Assembly: GCA_936941155.1 (NCBI GenBank)
Contig: CAKZJE010000020.1
Span: 1 to 64,000, forward strand
DNA: 64,000 bases
DNA from: an uncultured Methylomonas sp.
Lineage (GTDB): Bacteria > Pseudomonadota > Gammaproteobacteria > Methylococcales > Methylomonadaceae
Reading direction: 5' to 3'
Shown here: piece after piece, positions 55,246 to 63,638 of the stretch
Numbering within the stretch: the first letter of the stretch is position 1
Layout: each line of letters begins with the position of its first letter
Position numbers and translations under genes: made by a program
The notes under the pieces: model-generated
The model's input: the letters and a program-made list of their open reading frames with translations, nothing else
Database searches by the model: none
What the model was told of the DNA's origin: nothing

Positions 55246-55620
55246 ATGAAATACGTCCGCTTATTTTCTCTAGTCGCTTTAGGCTTAATTTCCACACACG
55301 CATTTGGCTATGGCAGCAGCAGTAGCACCAAAGCCTGCACTAAGCCGCATTTCAGTGAGTTTGTGCCCGCTGATAAAAGTGATGCCGCTCCGCAATCCAC
55401 GTTTTCTTTTTTAGCTTCTTCTGCAACTGACCCGAAAAGCATTGAGGTCAGCATCAAAAAACAACCGATAGAAATTAAAATCAGCCCGAAAGGTCAAGGC
55501 TATGAAGTGACAGGCACATTGCCTGCTGATGTGAAAGGCACAACGGCCAGAATCAGCATCACTGCCGAAAGCCCCAGCAATTGCAAAGGCAATGGCGGCT
55601 GGTTAATTAAAGTATCTCCT
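55246..55620 (+). CDS. Periplasmic protein of unknown function
   Basis: About 125 residues. Signal peptide ending 'STHAFG', then a mature beta-rich domain with one Cys near the start and one near the end ('TKACTKPHFSEFVPADKSDA', 'ESPSNCKGNGGW'). The middle is an alternating strand pattern ('IEVSIKKQPIEIKISPKGQG'), similar to an immunoglobulin-like fold. The ATG follows TAGGAG by seven bases. Downstream of the globin gene with a gap of about 100 bases; linkage is possible. No known family. Confidence 0.7.
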
Positions 55621-55626
55621 TAAAAC

Positions 55627-55658
55627 AAACCTGACAGGCTTCAAACACCTGTCAGATT
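55627..55658. terminator. Family C-like palindrome between convergent genes
   Basis: AACCTGACAGGC-ttcaaaca-CCTGTCAGATT. It overlaps the last codons of the PLP decarboxylase gene (55641) and sits just after the periplasmic-protein stop. Confidence 0.5.
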
Positions 55659-56969
55659 TATTTCTGCCAAATGCGTAGGCAAAAACTCTAAATCATTTAT
55701 ATCATTGAGATTTTCCGCTCTACGCAGCACTGACACTTGCCGATTGTCATGCACCATCAACACCTTCGGACGATAATCAATAAACTGCATCCATTGCGTG
55801 GTGTTATACGCACCTGCTGGGCTGATGACTAACGGCTCGCCAATCTGCAAGGGCGGCATTTGAATACTGGGTTTAATTACATCGGTATTCATACACAACC
55901 CGCCATACAACACGGTTTCTTCAGCAATACCTTCTAAAAACCGCGTCGTTTGAATCCGATGATGATGTCCAAACACCGGCAATAATAAATTCACGCCCGC
56001 ATCCATGCTGTAAGACGCACGACCATCCGGCAACCGTTTTCGCGCCACCACCGAACTGATTAGCACTTGCGCATCATCCACAACCGCGCGACCTGTTTCC
56101 AAAATCAAGCTTAAACGCGGCTTTCCTTGTGCTTCGCGTTGCGCCGCGATTTTTAAAAGCGTTGTGCAAATCGCCTCGGCATAGTCCGCAAAACGAGGAA
56201 TTTCTTGCTCTGCTAATCGCGCCACGCCTTGATGCGCTGCTTGTGATGCAAAGCCGCCGCCAATATCTAAACTTTCAATCCGCGCAGGCGTGTGCTGTTC
56301 AATCAATGCCATAAACGCACACATTTTTTCCACTTGCACTTGATAGGCTTTCGGCTCAAATACAAATGTACCAATATGGCTATGCAAACCGCATAATCGC
56401 AGATGTGAACTTTTACCAATTTGCACGGCTGCGTCAAGAGCCGCGCCGTTGTCCAAATTAAAACCGAAGCGACTCCAATCCTCAGTATAGCCGGTAGAAA
56501 AATTCAGCCGCAAAGTGACTGGTGTGGGAATGTTCAATTCGGTTGCAATGGCATCCAGCAAGGTCAGTTCATCAAAATTATCCAAATGAATCCGCGCTCC
56601 TTCTTGCACGCAGCGTTCTAAAATCGCGCGTTTTTTGGCTGGAGAATTAAATAAAATTCGTTCTGCTGGCACGCCTAAAGCGCGAGCTTTTTCGTATTCA
56701 AACTCAGAAACCACTTCCGCCCACGAGCCTTCTTGATGCAACGTGGCGCAAACGGCATTCAAATAATTGGTTTTATACGACCACGCATGAATCACAGGTT
56801 GATAACGCGCTGCAAAAGCCTGTGTTAATTGCCCAATATTCTCACGCAAGCGTTTTTCAGAAATCACAAACAGCGGCGAACCGTAGGCGCGAACTAAATC
56901 GGCTATCGCCACATCGTCAATTGTTTCAACATAATCGTTCTCAAATGAATCAACCTCTTGTTTTTTCAT
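55641..56969 (-). CDS. PLP-dependent decarboxylase, LysA/ODC fold
   Basis: 442 residues of fold-type III (alanine racemase-like barrel plus C-terminal beta domain). The PLP lysine should be in 'AWSYKTNYLNAVC' (about residue 66). Others are 'GGGFASQAAHQGV', 'ILETGRAVVDDA' and 'LCMNTDVIKPSIQMPP', where the catalytic Cys/Asp of DAP decarboxylase would lie. The substrate is not clear: DAP, ornithine, arginine and related decarboxylases share this fold. The specificity loop does not match any that I recognise. Monocistronic. Confidence 0.75.
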   Translation of the reverse strand: MKKQEVDSFENDYVETIDDVAIADLVRAYGSPLFVISEKRLRENIGQLTQAFAARYQPVIHAWSYKTNYLNAVCATLHQEGSWAEVVSEFEYEKARALGVPAERILFNSPAKKRAILERCVQEGARIHLDNFDELTLLDAIATELNIPTPVTLRLNFSTGYTEDWSRFGFNLDNGAALDAAVQIGKSSHLRLCGLHSHIGTFVFEPKAYQVQVEKMCAFMALIEQHTPARIESLDIGGGFASQAAHQGVARLAEQEIPRFADYAEAICTTLLKIAAQREAQGKPRLSLILETGRAVVDDAQVLISSVVARKRLPDGRASYSMDAGVNLLLPVFGHHHRIQTTRFLEGIAEETVLYGGLCMNTDVIKPSIQMPPLQIGEPLVISPAGAYNTTQWMQFIDYRPKVLMVHDNRQVSVLRRAENLNDINDLEFLPTHLAEINLTGV

Positions 56970-57032
56970 ATTATTTTTGAATTTTTCTTGGAAGAAAATA
57001 ATGAATTCACTCTTTATTTAGTTTGAAATGGG

Positions 57033-57060
57033 GTAGAGACGCAATATTTTGCGTCTCTAC
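57033..57060. repeat. Dispersed palindrome, family F
   Basis: GTAGAGACGCAA-tatt-TTGCGTCTCTAC, upstream of the PLP decarboxylase gene. Confidence 0.75.
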
Positions 57061-57173
57061 ACGCCAAAATAAAAGCTCCATAGAGCAGCGATTAATCGCA
57101 ACTCCACGCTAAGATAAATCCTTGAAAATTTATGTTGCACAACTTCACTTTTTTTCAGACACCACGCTGTTTA

Positions 57174-57286
57174 TAGCTAACGCACTTTAAATTGATTATA
57201 AAACCGTTCGCCCTGAGCTTGTCGAAGGGCTGATTGTGGTTCGACAAGCTCACCACGAACGTTATCATTTTATTGTACGTTGGCTA
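57174..57286. mobile_element. 113-bp MITE-like element D, second copy
   Basis: Nearly identical to 47193-47305, with one or two changes (for example GTTGGCTA instead of GTTAGCTA at the right end). Flanked by TA on both sides. Located 60 bases upstream of the transglutaminase gene, where it may affect the promoter. Confidence 0.88.
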
Positions 57287-57352
57287 TAGTCCACGATTTA
57301 ACGCTACATTTAAGTTATTATTGAATTTCTCCAACACATTTCTTAAATCACC

Positions 57353-59317
57353 ATGCCCATAGAAATTAACAATCGCGTCCTTATCTTTCTGCTCAGCTCT
57401 GTAGGGTTAATTACTCTGCCGCATGTTTATAACATTCCACTGCCGATTTTTTCTTTTTTCGCAATTTCGCTCGGCTGGCGATTTATCGCGATTTGGAAAA
57501 AAACTTGGCTGCCGCACAAAATTATTATTTTTCTGCTCACCTTAAGCAGCTTATTTGTGATGTTCAGCCAGCATCACAGCGTGTTAGGCAGGGATTCTGG
57601 CACAAGCCTGTTTGTAATTGCGTTGGGATTGAAATTGTTGGAGATAAAAACCCAGCGCGATTTATATTTAATCACCTATTTAGCTTTTATTGTCGCCTGT
57701 TCGCTGTTCTTGTATGAACAAAGCATCATCATGGCAATTTATATTCTGCTGGTGTGTTGTGTGTTGCTGGCAACGTTGGTCACTATCAATAGCGAAAAAC
57801 CACAAACGTGGGTGGCATTAAAAAAATCCGCCATCATCATTGCCCAAGCTTTACCGATTGCGGCAGTGTTGTTTGTGCTTTTTCCGCGTATTGAAGCTCC
57901 GCGTTGGATGCTCTTTAAAAATGACACCAAAGCTAAATTAGGCTTAAGTGATACGCTTGAACCCGGCTCAATCAGTGATTTAGGTTTATCAACTGAGTTA
58001 GTGTTTCGAGTGAAATTTAAAGACAAAATGCCACCACAACAGCAATTGTATTGGCGCGGGCCGATTTATTCTTACACTGACGGCAAACGCTGGACGCATG
58101 TGAGCGATTTCAACACCAATACTTATCTTGATACCTTGCACTTTAGTGGCAAAGCGTTTCAATACCAGTTGCTGATGGAGCCGCAAAATCAACAATGGGT
58201 TTTTGCGTTGGATATGCCAGTAGATTATCCGCAAACGCTGGCGCAAAACGCCGATTATCAGCTGATTAGCCATCAACCACCGAATGCTCGCGCCGAATAT
58301 CAAATCACTTCTTATCCTGAATACAACACAGGTTACATCACCAAGTTTGAATTTCACGACAACACGCAATTGCCTGCTGAACCTACTCCTGAAATCACGG
58401 CGTTGGTGAAAAAACTGCATGGTTTTGACCAAGCACCTGAAGTGTTTATTCAAGCGTTATTAAAATATTTTAAAGATGAAGAGTTTCACTACACCCTGCA
58501 ACCGCCGTTGATGGAAGATCATCCTATCGAAACTTTTTTATTTAAAACCCGTTATGGATTTTGCAGCCATTACGCCACTGCCTTTGTGTATTTAATGCGC
58601 GTGGCACATATTCCCGCGCGAGTGATTGGCGGTTATCAAGGGGGCGAAATCAACAAAATCGGTGGTTTTTTAGAAGTGCGGCAAGCCGATGCTCATGCGT
58701 GGGCGGAAGTGTGGATTGACGGCAAAGGCTGGGTGCGTTTTGACCCAACGACAGCGGTTGCTCCTGAGCGCGTGGAGCGTGGCGTGAATGTGGAGCAACA
58801 AGTGGAAGATCAAGCGATTAATTTTACGCCCGTGCAAACCGACGACAAGGTTTTTTCATTGTTCAAAGAAATTCGCGCCACCTGGCAAAGCGTGGATTAC
58901 AACTGGCAACGCTGGGTTATTAACTATGACAGCAGCAATCAGAGCAAATTTTTATCTTCGCTGGGCGTGAAAGGTCTCAAAGCGATGTTTAACAGTTTGT
59001 TAGTGATGATTACCTGTATCACGTTGGTGTTAGCTTGGTTTTTATTAAAAAACACTCGCAAAAAAGTCGATAAAGTGGTGTTGGTTTATGAAAAATTTTG
59101 CCAAAAGCTCAGCAAAGCGCAAATTATCAGACAAAACAATGAAGGGGCGCGTGATTTTGCCAGCCGCGCCTGTGAAAGTTTGCCGCAATACCATGAACAA
59201 ATTCAAGCGATTACAGATTCCTATATCCGTTTGCGTTATGGCAAAAATCCTAATCCGCAACTTTTTCAGCAATTAAATGAGCAGGTTAAGAAGTTTAAAG
59301 TGGCGGTAAAAAAATAA
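57353..59317 (+). CDS. Membrane transglutaminase-like protein (TgpA family)
   Basis: 654 residues. About six or seven membrane helices at the N-terminus (1-180), then a periplasmic transglutaminase-like domain with triad Cys404 ('YGFCSHYATAF'), His448 ('ADAHAWAEVW') and Asp464 ('VRFDPTT'). A further helix lies near 563-583, followed by a C-terminal DUF4129-like region ('ARDFASRACESLPQYHEQIQ'). It resembles TgpA of Pseudomonas, usually in an operon with MoxR and DUF58 genes; here neither is adjacent. All three catalytic residues are present. The start ATG lies within 70 bases of element D. Confidence 0.88.
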   Translation: MPIEINNRVLIFLLSSVGLITLPHVYNIPLPIFSFFAISLGWRFIAIWKKTWLPHKIIIFLLTLSSLFVMFSQHHSVLGRDSGTSLFVIALGLKLLEIKTQRDLYLITYLAFIVACSLFLYEQSIIMAIYILLVCCVLLATLVTINSEKPQTWVALKKSAIIIAQALPIAAVLFVLFPRIEAPRWMLFKNDTKAKLGLSDTLEPGSISDLGLSTELVFRVKFKDKMPPQQQLYWRGPIYSYTDGKRWTHVSDFNTNTYLDTLHFSGKAFQYQLLMEPQNQQWVFALDMPVDYPQTLAQNADYQLISHQPPNARAEYQITSYPEYNTGYITKFEFHDNTQLPAEPTPEITALVKKLHGFDQAPEVFIQALLKYFKDEEFHYTLQPPLMEDHPIETFLFKTRYGFCSHYATAFVYLMRVAHIPARVIGGYQGGEINKIGGFLEVRQADAHAWAEVWIDGKGWVRFDPTTAVAPERVERGVNVEQQVEDQAINFTPVQTDDKVFSLFKEIRATWQSVDYNWQRWVINYDSSNQSKFLSSLGVKGLKAMFNSLLVMITCITLVLAWFLLKNTRKKVDKVVLVYEKFCQKLSKAQIIRQNNEGARDFASRACESLPQYHEQIQAITDSYIRLRYGKNPNPQLFQQLNEQVKKFKVAVKK

Positions 59318-59324
59318 TTGTCTG

Positions 59325-59417
59325 TTGTCTGAATCAAGATTTTCAGGATTTTAGGATAAAGTTTTTGAAAATACTGTTCTGAAAAAATTTAATTTTGAAA
59401 ATCAAGATTCAGACAAT
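59325..59417. repeat. Long palindromic repeat, family G
   Basis: Ends TTGTCTGAATCAAGATTTT and AAAATCAAGATTCAGACAA pair almost perfectly over 17 bases. Confidence 0.75.
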
Positions 59418-59458
59418 TTGTAGAAGGAATTGTTGCGTTTTCCAATCGAAACTTTTAC

Positions 59459-59497
59459 AAAATTTTTCAAGACGACCAATCGTCTTAAAAAGTTTTC
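59459..59497. repeat. Dispersed palindrome, family B
   Basis: AAATTTTTCAAGACGACCAA followed by TCGTCTTAAAAAGTTTT, between the transglutaminase and TerB genes. Confidence 0.7.
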
Positions 59498-59708
59498 ATA
59501 CAAAAAAATCTATAAATCTCAAAATGGCTAATCGCAGCGACCGACTTTTGAATTCATTATCAGATATTCCCTCACGATATAAATGGATATATTTGAGTTT
59601 ACCATGATGTTTGATGTTATAGTGTGGAAGTGGAGACATATTAAGTTAGTGTCATCCGCCTTAGCACATAATCTGTGTGCTATCCATCAAAACAGAGGAG
59701 TGGTTGCA

Positions 59709-60131
59709 ATGAGCTTATTTGGAAAAATACTTAACTCAGTTAAAAAGTTTGAAAATAAAAAACTAATGAGAGCCATCGTAGGAGGTTGTTTATTAGTAGC
59801 CGCCGCTGATGGAACAATTGATCCTTCTGAAATTGAAAAAATGCAAAAGCTTCTTTCAGCAAATGAAGCGTTATCTGGATTCAAACCTTCAGAAATCATG
59901 GATACAATTCAACATTTTACCGACTTGCTGGACACAGACTTCGATTTTGGGAAAAAGAAAATATTTGATGAAATTGCTGAAATCACAGATGAAAAAAGTC
60001 AATGTGAAGATGTTTTTGTTTGCATGATTGCGATTGCAAAGGCGAATGGAAAAATCGAGAATGAAGAAAGAACTGTATTACTAGCAGTTGCCAGTTTGCT
60101 AGGTTTAAAACCTTCAAATTTTAATATCTAA
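59709..60131 (+). CDS. TerB family protein
   Basis: 140 residues with a TerB-type helical domain. The two acidic loops typical of TerB are seen: 'VAAADGTIDPSEIEKM' and 'AKANGKIENEERTVLL', each with Asp or Asn positioned to bind metal. No signal peptide or membrane helix. GAGGAG eight bases before ATG supports this start; the longer frame upstream lacks a site. TerB proteins occur in tellurite/stress and phage-related systems; here it stands alone. Confidence 0.85.
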   Translation: MSLFGKILNSVKKFENKKLMRAIVGGCLLVAAADGTIDPSEIEKMQKLLSANEALSGFKPSEIMDTIQHFTDLLDTDFDFGKKKIFDEIAEITDEKSQCEDVFVCMIAIAKANGKIENEERTVLLAVASLLGLKPSNFNI

Positions 60132-60203
60132 GAACGAAAACAAAAGACACTGTGGTTTTAATTTAACGTAGAGTTGCGATTTATCAAAACTCTACACCTA
60201 ATT

Positions 60204-60241
60204 AAAAACTCTCAAGACGACCAGTCGTCTTAAAAAGTTTC
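60204..60241. repeat. Dispersed palindrome, family B
   Basis: AAACTCTCAAGACGACCAGT followed by CGTCTTAAAAAGTTT, between convergent genes. Confidence 0.7.
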
Positions 60242-60274
60242 CGCATTCTATTTTATAAAAATAACTGCATTTAC

Positions 60275-60377
60275 TTGTCTGAATCACGATTTTCAAGATG
60301 TCAGGATTAACAGGATAAAGTTTTTAAAAACACTCTCCTGCAAATCCTTTAATCCTGAAAATCTTGATTCAGACAAT
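60275..60377. repeat. Long palindromic repeat, family G
   Basis: About 103 bases with ends TTGTCTGAATCACGATTTTC and GAAAATCTTGATTCAGACAA forming a long imperfect hairpin. Internal 'GGATTAACAGGATAAAG' pairs with 'CCTTTAATCCTG'. Confidence 0.75.
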
Positions 60378-60397
60378 ACCGCACTTTCTAAAACCAC

Positions 60398-61000
60398 TTA
60401 TTCAACCGATTTTCCCCAAACACCAGCAAAAAACCGCTCTGGCAATGCCGCACGAGCACGCGCCCCTAATTCCATTTTCTGAAAATCTTCATCCAAAACA
60501 TCCGCCGCCGCTTGATAACCCACCGCCAACATCGCCATCGGTGTGCAATCTTCTGGCAGATTAAAAACCGTGCGCGATTTTTCCGCATCAAAACCGCCCA
60601 TTTGATGCACGACTAAACCTAAAGCGGTCGCTTGCAAAGTCAAACTCGCTGCTGCCGCGCCAGTGTCATAACCTGCCCAACGATTCGCGCTGCCATTGTG
60701 GTTAAAGTTATTCATCGCCACCGCAAGCATCAATACGGGCGCGTTTTTCGCCCACAATTTATTTTTCTCAGCCAAAATTGCAAAGGCTTTTTCCCAGCTC
60801 GCAGCATCAGTACTTTTATCGCAGACGACAAATCGCCAAGGTTGGTCGTTAAAACAAGACGAAGCCCAACGCGCAGCTTCTAATAAGGCAATTAAATCGG
60901 TGTGGCTGACCGATTTTGTCGCATCAAACGCGCGTGGACTCCAGCGGTTTTCAATAATGTCGTGAACTTTCACAGAAGTGGTGGCAGGTTTTTGTTGCAT
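60398..61000 (-). CDS. Nitroreductase family protein
   Basis: 200 residues of the FMN-dependent nitroreductase fold. The FMN contact motif 'NRWSPRAFD' near the N-terminus, 'ARWASSCFNDQPWRFVVCD' and 'GGFDAEKSRTVFNLPEDCTP' near the C-terminus are family marks. It reduces quinones, nitro compounds or similar electrophiles with NAD(P)H. AGGAG precedes the ATG by six bases. It lies next to yceI and pirin genes on the same strand, with repeats between, so operon structure is uncertain. Confidence 0.85.
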   Translation of the reverse strand: MQQKPATTSVKVHDIIENRWSPRAFDATKSVSHTDLIALLEAARWASSCFNDQPWRFVVCDKSTDAASWEKAFAILAEKNKLWAKNAPVLMLAVAMNNFNHNGSANRWAGYDTGAAAASLTLQATALGLVVHQMGGFDAEKSRTVFNLPEDCTPMAMLAVGYQAAADVLDEDFQKMELGARARAALPERFFAGVWGKSVE

Positions 61001-61018
61001 GGTGTTCTCCTAAAGTTT

Positions 61019-61052
61019 ACGACTGGCAGTCCTTAAAGGACTGCCAGTCGTA
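61019..61052. repeat. Dispersed palindrome, family H
   Basis: ACGACTGGCAGTCC-ttaaa-GGACTGCCAGTCGT, between the nitroreductase and yceI genes. Confidence 0.75.
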
Positions 61053-61068
61053 TAAGTTTCTGAAAAAA

Positions 61069-61647
61069 TTAGTCTTTTGTCGCTTCAACTTGAATCACGA
61101 TTTTAACGTCATCACCAATGGCTGGCACATATTTATCCACGCCAAATTCAGAACGCTTAATCACCGTGTAAGCATTCACGCCGCACTCATTTTTCAACGC
61201 AATCGGATTAAAACCGCAATGGAAATGATCTACGGTTAAATGCACAGGTTTAGTCACCCCGTGCAGCGTCAAATTGCCGTCTACACTTGCCAATTGGTCT
61301 TTATTAAAGGTTAATTTGCTGGAAACAAATTTGGTTTGTGGATAGCGAGCCGCATCAAAAAAATCTTTGCTGCGTAAATGATCTTCCAATTCTGCTAAAC
61401 CCGTGCTGATAGACGCTGTGTCAATCGTCACGTCAATACTGCCGCCGGTTGCCGCTTTTGCATCCAGCGTGACTTTGCCTGTGGTGTGATTAAAACGTCC
61501 GCGCTGTATGGAAAATCCTAAGTGGCTGATTTCAAAGCTTGGAAAGGTGTGGCGAGAATCTATGGTATAAGAATCAGCAGCCGTTGCGGAGGTTGAAAAG
61601 CTGCTTGCTGTTGCCATTATTAATAAAGCGATAAGTTTGGTTTTCAT
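61069..61647 (-). CDS. YceI family periplasmic protein
   Basis: 192 residues. Signal peptide cut near 'SATAA'. YceI marks 'YTIDSRHTFPSFEISHLGFS', 'VTIDTASISTGLAELEDHL' and 'LTLHGVTKPVHLTVDHF' define a lipocalin-like barrel that binds long polyisoprenoid or quinone-like ligands. Two Cys occur ('DHFHCG', 'NECGV'), perhaps a disulfide. AAGGAAAC lies before the ATG. Often linked to electron transport or acid stress in other bacteria. Confidence 0.92.
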   Translation of the reverse strand: MKTKLIALLIMATASSFSTSATAADSYTIDSRHTFPSFEISHLGFSIQRGRFNHTTGKVTLDAKAATGGSIDVTIDTASISTGLAELEDHLRSKDFFDAARYPQTKFVSSKLTFNKDQLASVDGNLTLHGVTKPVHLTVDHFHCGFNPIALKNECGVNAYTVIKRSEFGVDKYVPAIGDDVKIVIQVEATKD

Positions 61648-61701
61648 ATTTGTTTCCTTGAAAAATTAAATAAGTTAAGTGCATAAAAAAGCTTTACAAC
61701 C

Positions 61702-61734
61702 ATGACTTCCAGTCCTTCAAGGACTGGAAGTCAT
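61702..61734. repeat. Dispersed palindrome, family H
   Basis: ATGACTTCCAGTCC-ttcaa-GGACTGGAAGTCAT, between yceI and the pirin gene; may act as the terminator for pirin. Confidence 0.75.
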
Positions 61735-61737
61735 TTT

Positions 61738-62598
61738 CTATATCGTTAATACGCCATTGCGATAATCGCGAAACGCCTGTTCAATTTCTGCCACGCTATT
61801 CATCACAAAAGGCCCGGATTGCACCATCGGCTCTTTTAAAGGCAATGCCGCTAACACTAAAAACTTTGCCGCCTGTTGTTGCGTGGCTAATTGCAGAGTA
61901 TCTCCGTTCACTAAATGCCCCAATTGTCCGGCGGTTAACACATTTTCCTGTGCGTCAATGCTCAATTCGCCTTCATAAACATACACAATCACCGTGTGGT
62001 CTGTGCTAACGGGAATAGAAAGTTGTTGCTGCGCACTTAAAAAAACATCCAAATACAACGGTTGCGTAGTCACGCCTTGCACCGCTCCGGCAATCGTTTC
62101 TGATTCGTTTATATAAGTTCCCGCAATCACTTTCAGATAACCGCCCTTTTCTAAGGCAATGTGTGGAATATCAGCAGCGGCAATATCTTGATAATGTGGC
62201 GATTTCATTTTTTCTTTCGCAGGCAAGTTCAACCAAAGTTGAAAGCCGCGCAGCAAGCCGTTTTCCTGTTCCGGCATTTCGGAATGAATAATCCCACGCG
62301 CTGCCGTCATCCATTGCACATCGCCCGCGCGAAGATGTCCTTCATTGCCGAGATGGTCGTGATGCCGCATTGCCCCCGCCAGCATATAAGTGACGGTTTC
62401 AAAACCTCGATGCGGATGGTCTGGAAAACCACCAAGATAATCGGTCGGCTCATCCGAGCCAAATTCATCCAGCAAAATAAACGGATCAAAACTGTTTTTA
62501 GGCGTAGGGCTGATAATCCGTTTCAGTTTTACCCCCGCGCCGTCGGAAGTATTTTGTCCATTGATAATCGTGGCAAGTTGTCGAGTTTGCGTTTTCAT
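61738..62598 (-). CDS. Pirin family protein
   Basis: 286 residues, a bicupin. The N-terminal cupin holds the metal site in 'PDHPHRGFETVTYMLAGAM' plus 'HHDHLGNEGHL', and 'GDVQWMTAARGIIHSEMPE' follows, a strong pirin signature. Metal-binding residues look intact, so quercetinase-type activity is possible. The start MKTQTRQ is supported by GAGGTT upstream; the nearest upstream in-frame start is a TTG. It is divergent from a LysR-type regulator gene, so that regulator probably controls it. Confidence 0.9.
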   Translation of the reverse strand: MKTQTRQLATIINGQNTSDGAGVKLKRIISPTPKNSFDPFILLDEFGSDEPTDYLGGFPDHPHRGFETVTYMLAGAMRHHDHLGNEGHLRAGDVQWMTAARGIIHSEMPEQENGLLRGFQLWLNLPAKEKMKSPHYQDIAAADIPHIALEKGGYLKVIAGTYINESETIAGAVQGVTTQPLYLDVFLSAQQQLSIPVSTDHTVIVYVYEGELSIDAQENVLTAGQLGHLVNGDTLQLATQQQAAKFLVLAALPLKEPMVQSGPFVMNSVAEIEQAFRDYRNGVLTI

Positions 62599-62729
62599 GC
62601 GGTACAACCTCTTAAATGTTTAATAATTTCAAACCTTGCAGCTATTATAGATAAGCATAACAGAATAAAAAGCGATAGATTTTGCTCAATTGCTTCAAAT
62701 TTTTTGATGAATTAATCGGAATCACTCAG
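62599..62729. promoter_or_regulatory. Shared promoter region of pirin and LysR-type regulator genes
   Basis: 131 bases between divergent start codons, as is usual for a LysR regulator and its target. No clear T-N11-A LysR box could be confirmed by eye. Confidence 0.45.
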
Positions 62730-63614
62730 ATGAAATACCCTATTACGTTGGACGCGCTAGAAGTGCTGGATGCGATTGATAAAAAAGGCAGTTTTGCCGC
62801 CGCTGCGAATACGTTGTTTCGCGTACCTTCTGCTATTTCTTACACCATGCAGAAATTGGAGCAAGATTTGGATGTGGTGTTGTTTCAAAAAGAAGGGCGC
62901 AGAGCAGTGTTAACGCCAGCGGGAAAGGTTTTATTGGAACAAGGACGGGAAATTTTGCAAGCCACCGAGCGTTTAGCGATTGCGACGAAAAAAACTCACA
63001 GCGGCTGGGAGCCTGTGTTTACGATTGCGATAGATTCCATTTTGACGTTTGATTTTATTTATCCGCTGCTTGCCGAGTTTTATGCGATTTTGCCGGATAT
63101 TGAAATCAATTTGTATGAAGAAGTGTTAGGCGGCACACATGAGGCGTTAACCAGCAATCGCGCGGATTTGGTGATTGGCGTGGATGCGTCACCGAGTAGC
63201 GGCATTAAATATCAAAAAATGAGGGAGATTGAATGGCTGTTTGTGGTTGCGCCAAGCCATGAATTGACCAAAGCAGAAGCCCCCTTATCACGACAACTGA
63301 TTGAACAACATCGGTTTATTGTGGTACGTGATTCTGCCAAACAGCAAGCTCCGCAAACGCATCGGGTATTTAGCAAGCGTCCGGTGTTGAGTGTTGGAAC
63401 AATGGCAGAAAAAATAAAGGCACAGTGTTTAGGGTTAGGAGTTGGTTTTTTGCCTGCGCATCGGATTCAGCAAGAATTAGCGCAAGGTTCGTTAATTGCC
63501 TTGCCGGTTGCAGAAACCATTGCCACCGAAAGTTTGCATATTGCCTGGAAAAGTCATAATAAAGGCAAAGTATTACGCTGGTTTATCAAGCAGTTATCGC
63601 AACCAGCAAGTTAG
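62730..63614 (+). CDS. LysR family transcriptional regulator
   Basis: About 294 residues. Winged helix-turn-helix at the N-terminus ('LDALEVLDAIDKKGSFAAAA', 'RVPSAISYTMQKLEQDLDVV'), then a periplasmic-binding-like effector domain. The start MKYPIT is chosen since the first helix follows immediately; earlier in-frame codons add an AT-rich, unlike-family extension. Divergent from the pirin gene, which is therefore its likely target. Similar regulators are found beside pirin genes in many proteobacteria. Confidence 0.9.
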   Translation: MKYPITLDALEVLDAIDKKGSFAAAANTLFRVPSAISYTMQKLEQDLDVVLFQKEGRRAVLTPAGKVLLEQGREILQATERLAIATKKTHSGWEPVFTIAIDSILTFDFIYPLLAEFYAILPDIEINLYEEVLGGTHEALTSNRADLVIGVDASPSSGIKYQKMREIEWLFVVAPSHELTKAEAPLSRQLIEQHRFIVVRDSAKQQAPQTHRVFSKRPVLSVGTMAEKIKAQCLGLGVGFLPAHRIQQELAQGSLIALPVAETIATESLHIAWKSHNKGKVLRWFIKQLSQPAS

Positions 63615-63638
63615 CATTGTTTGCGCCGCTAGCGTTTT

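Noticed and set aside
55641-56969. Diaminopimelate decarboxylase LysA
   Set aside because: The fold matches, but the C-terminal active-site segments do not read as the usual LysA ones, so only a general decarboxylase call is supported.
6207-61734. CRISPR array, suggested by the many repeats
   Set aside because: The repeats are dispersed, palindromic and of several families, without regular spacing or spacers, and no cas gene is present.
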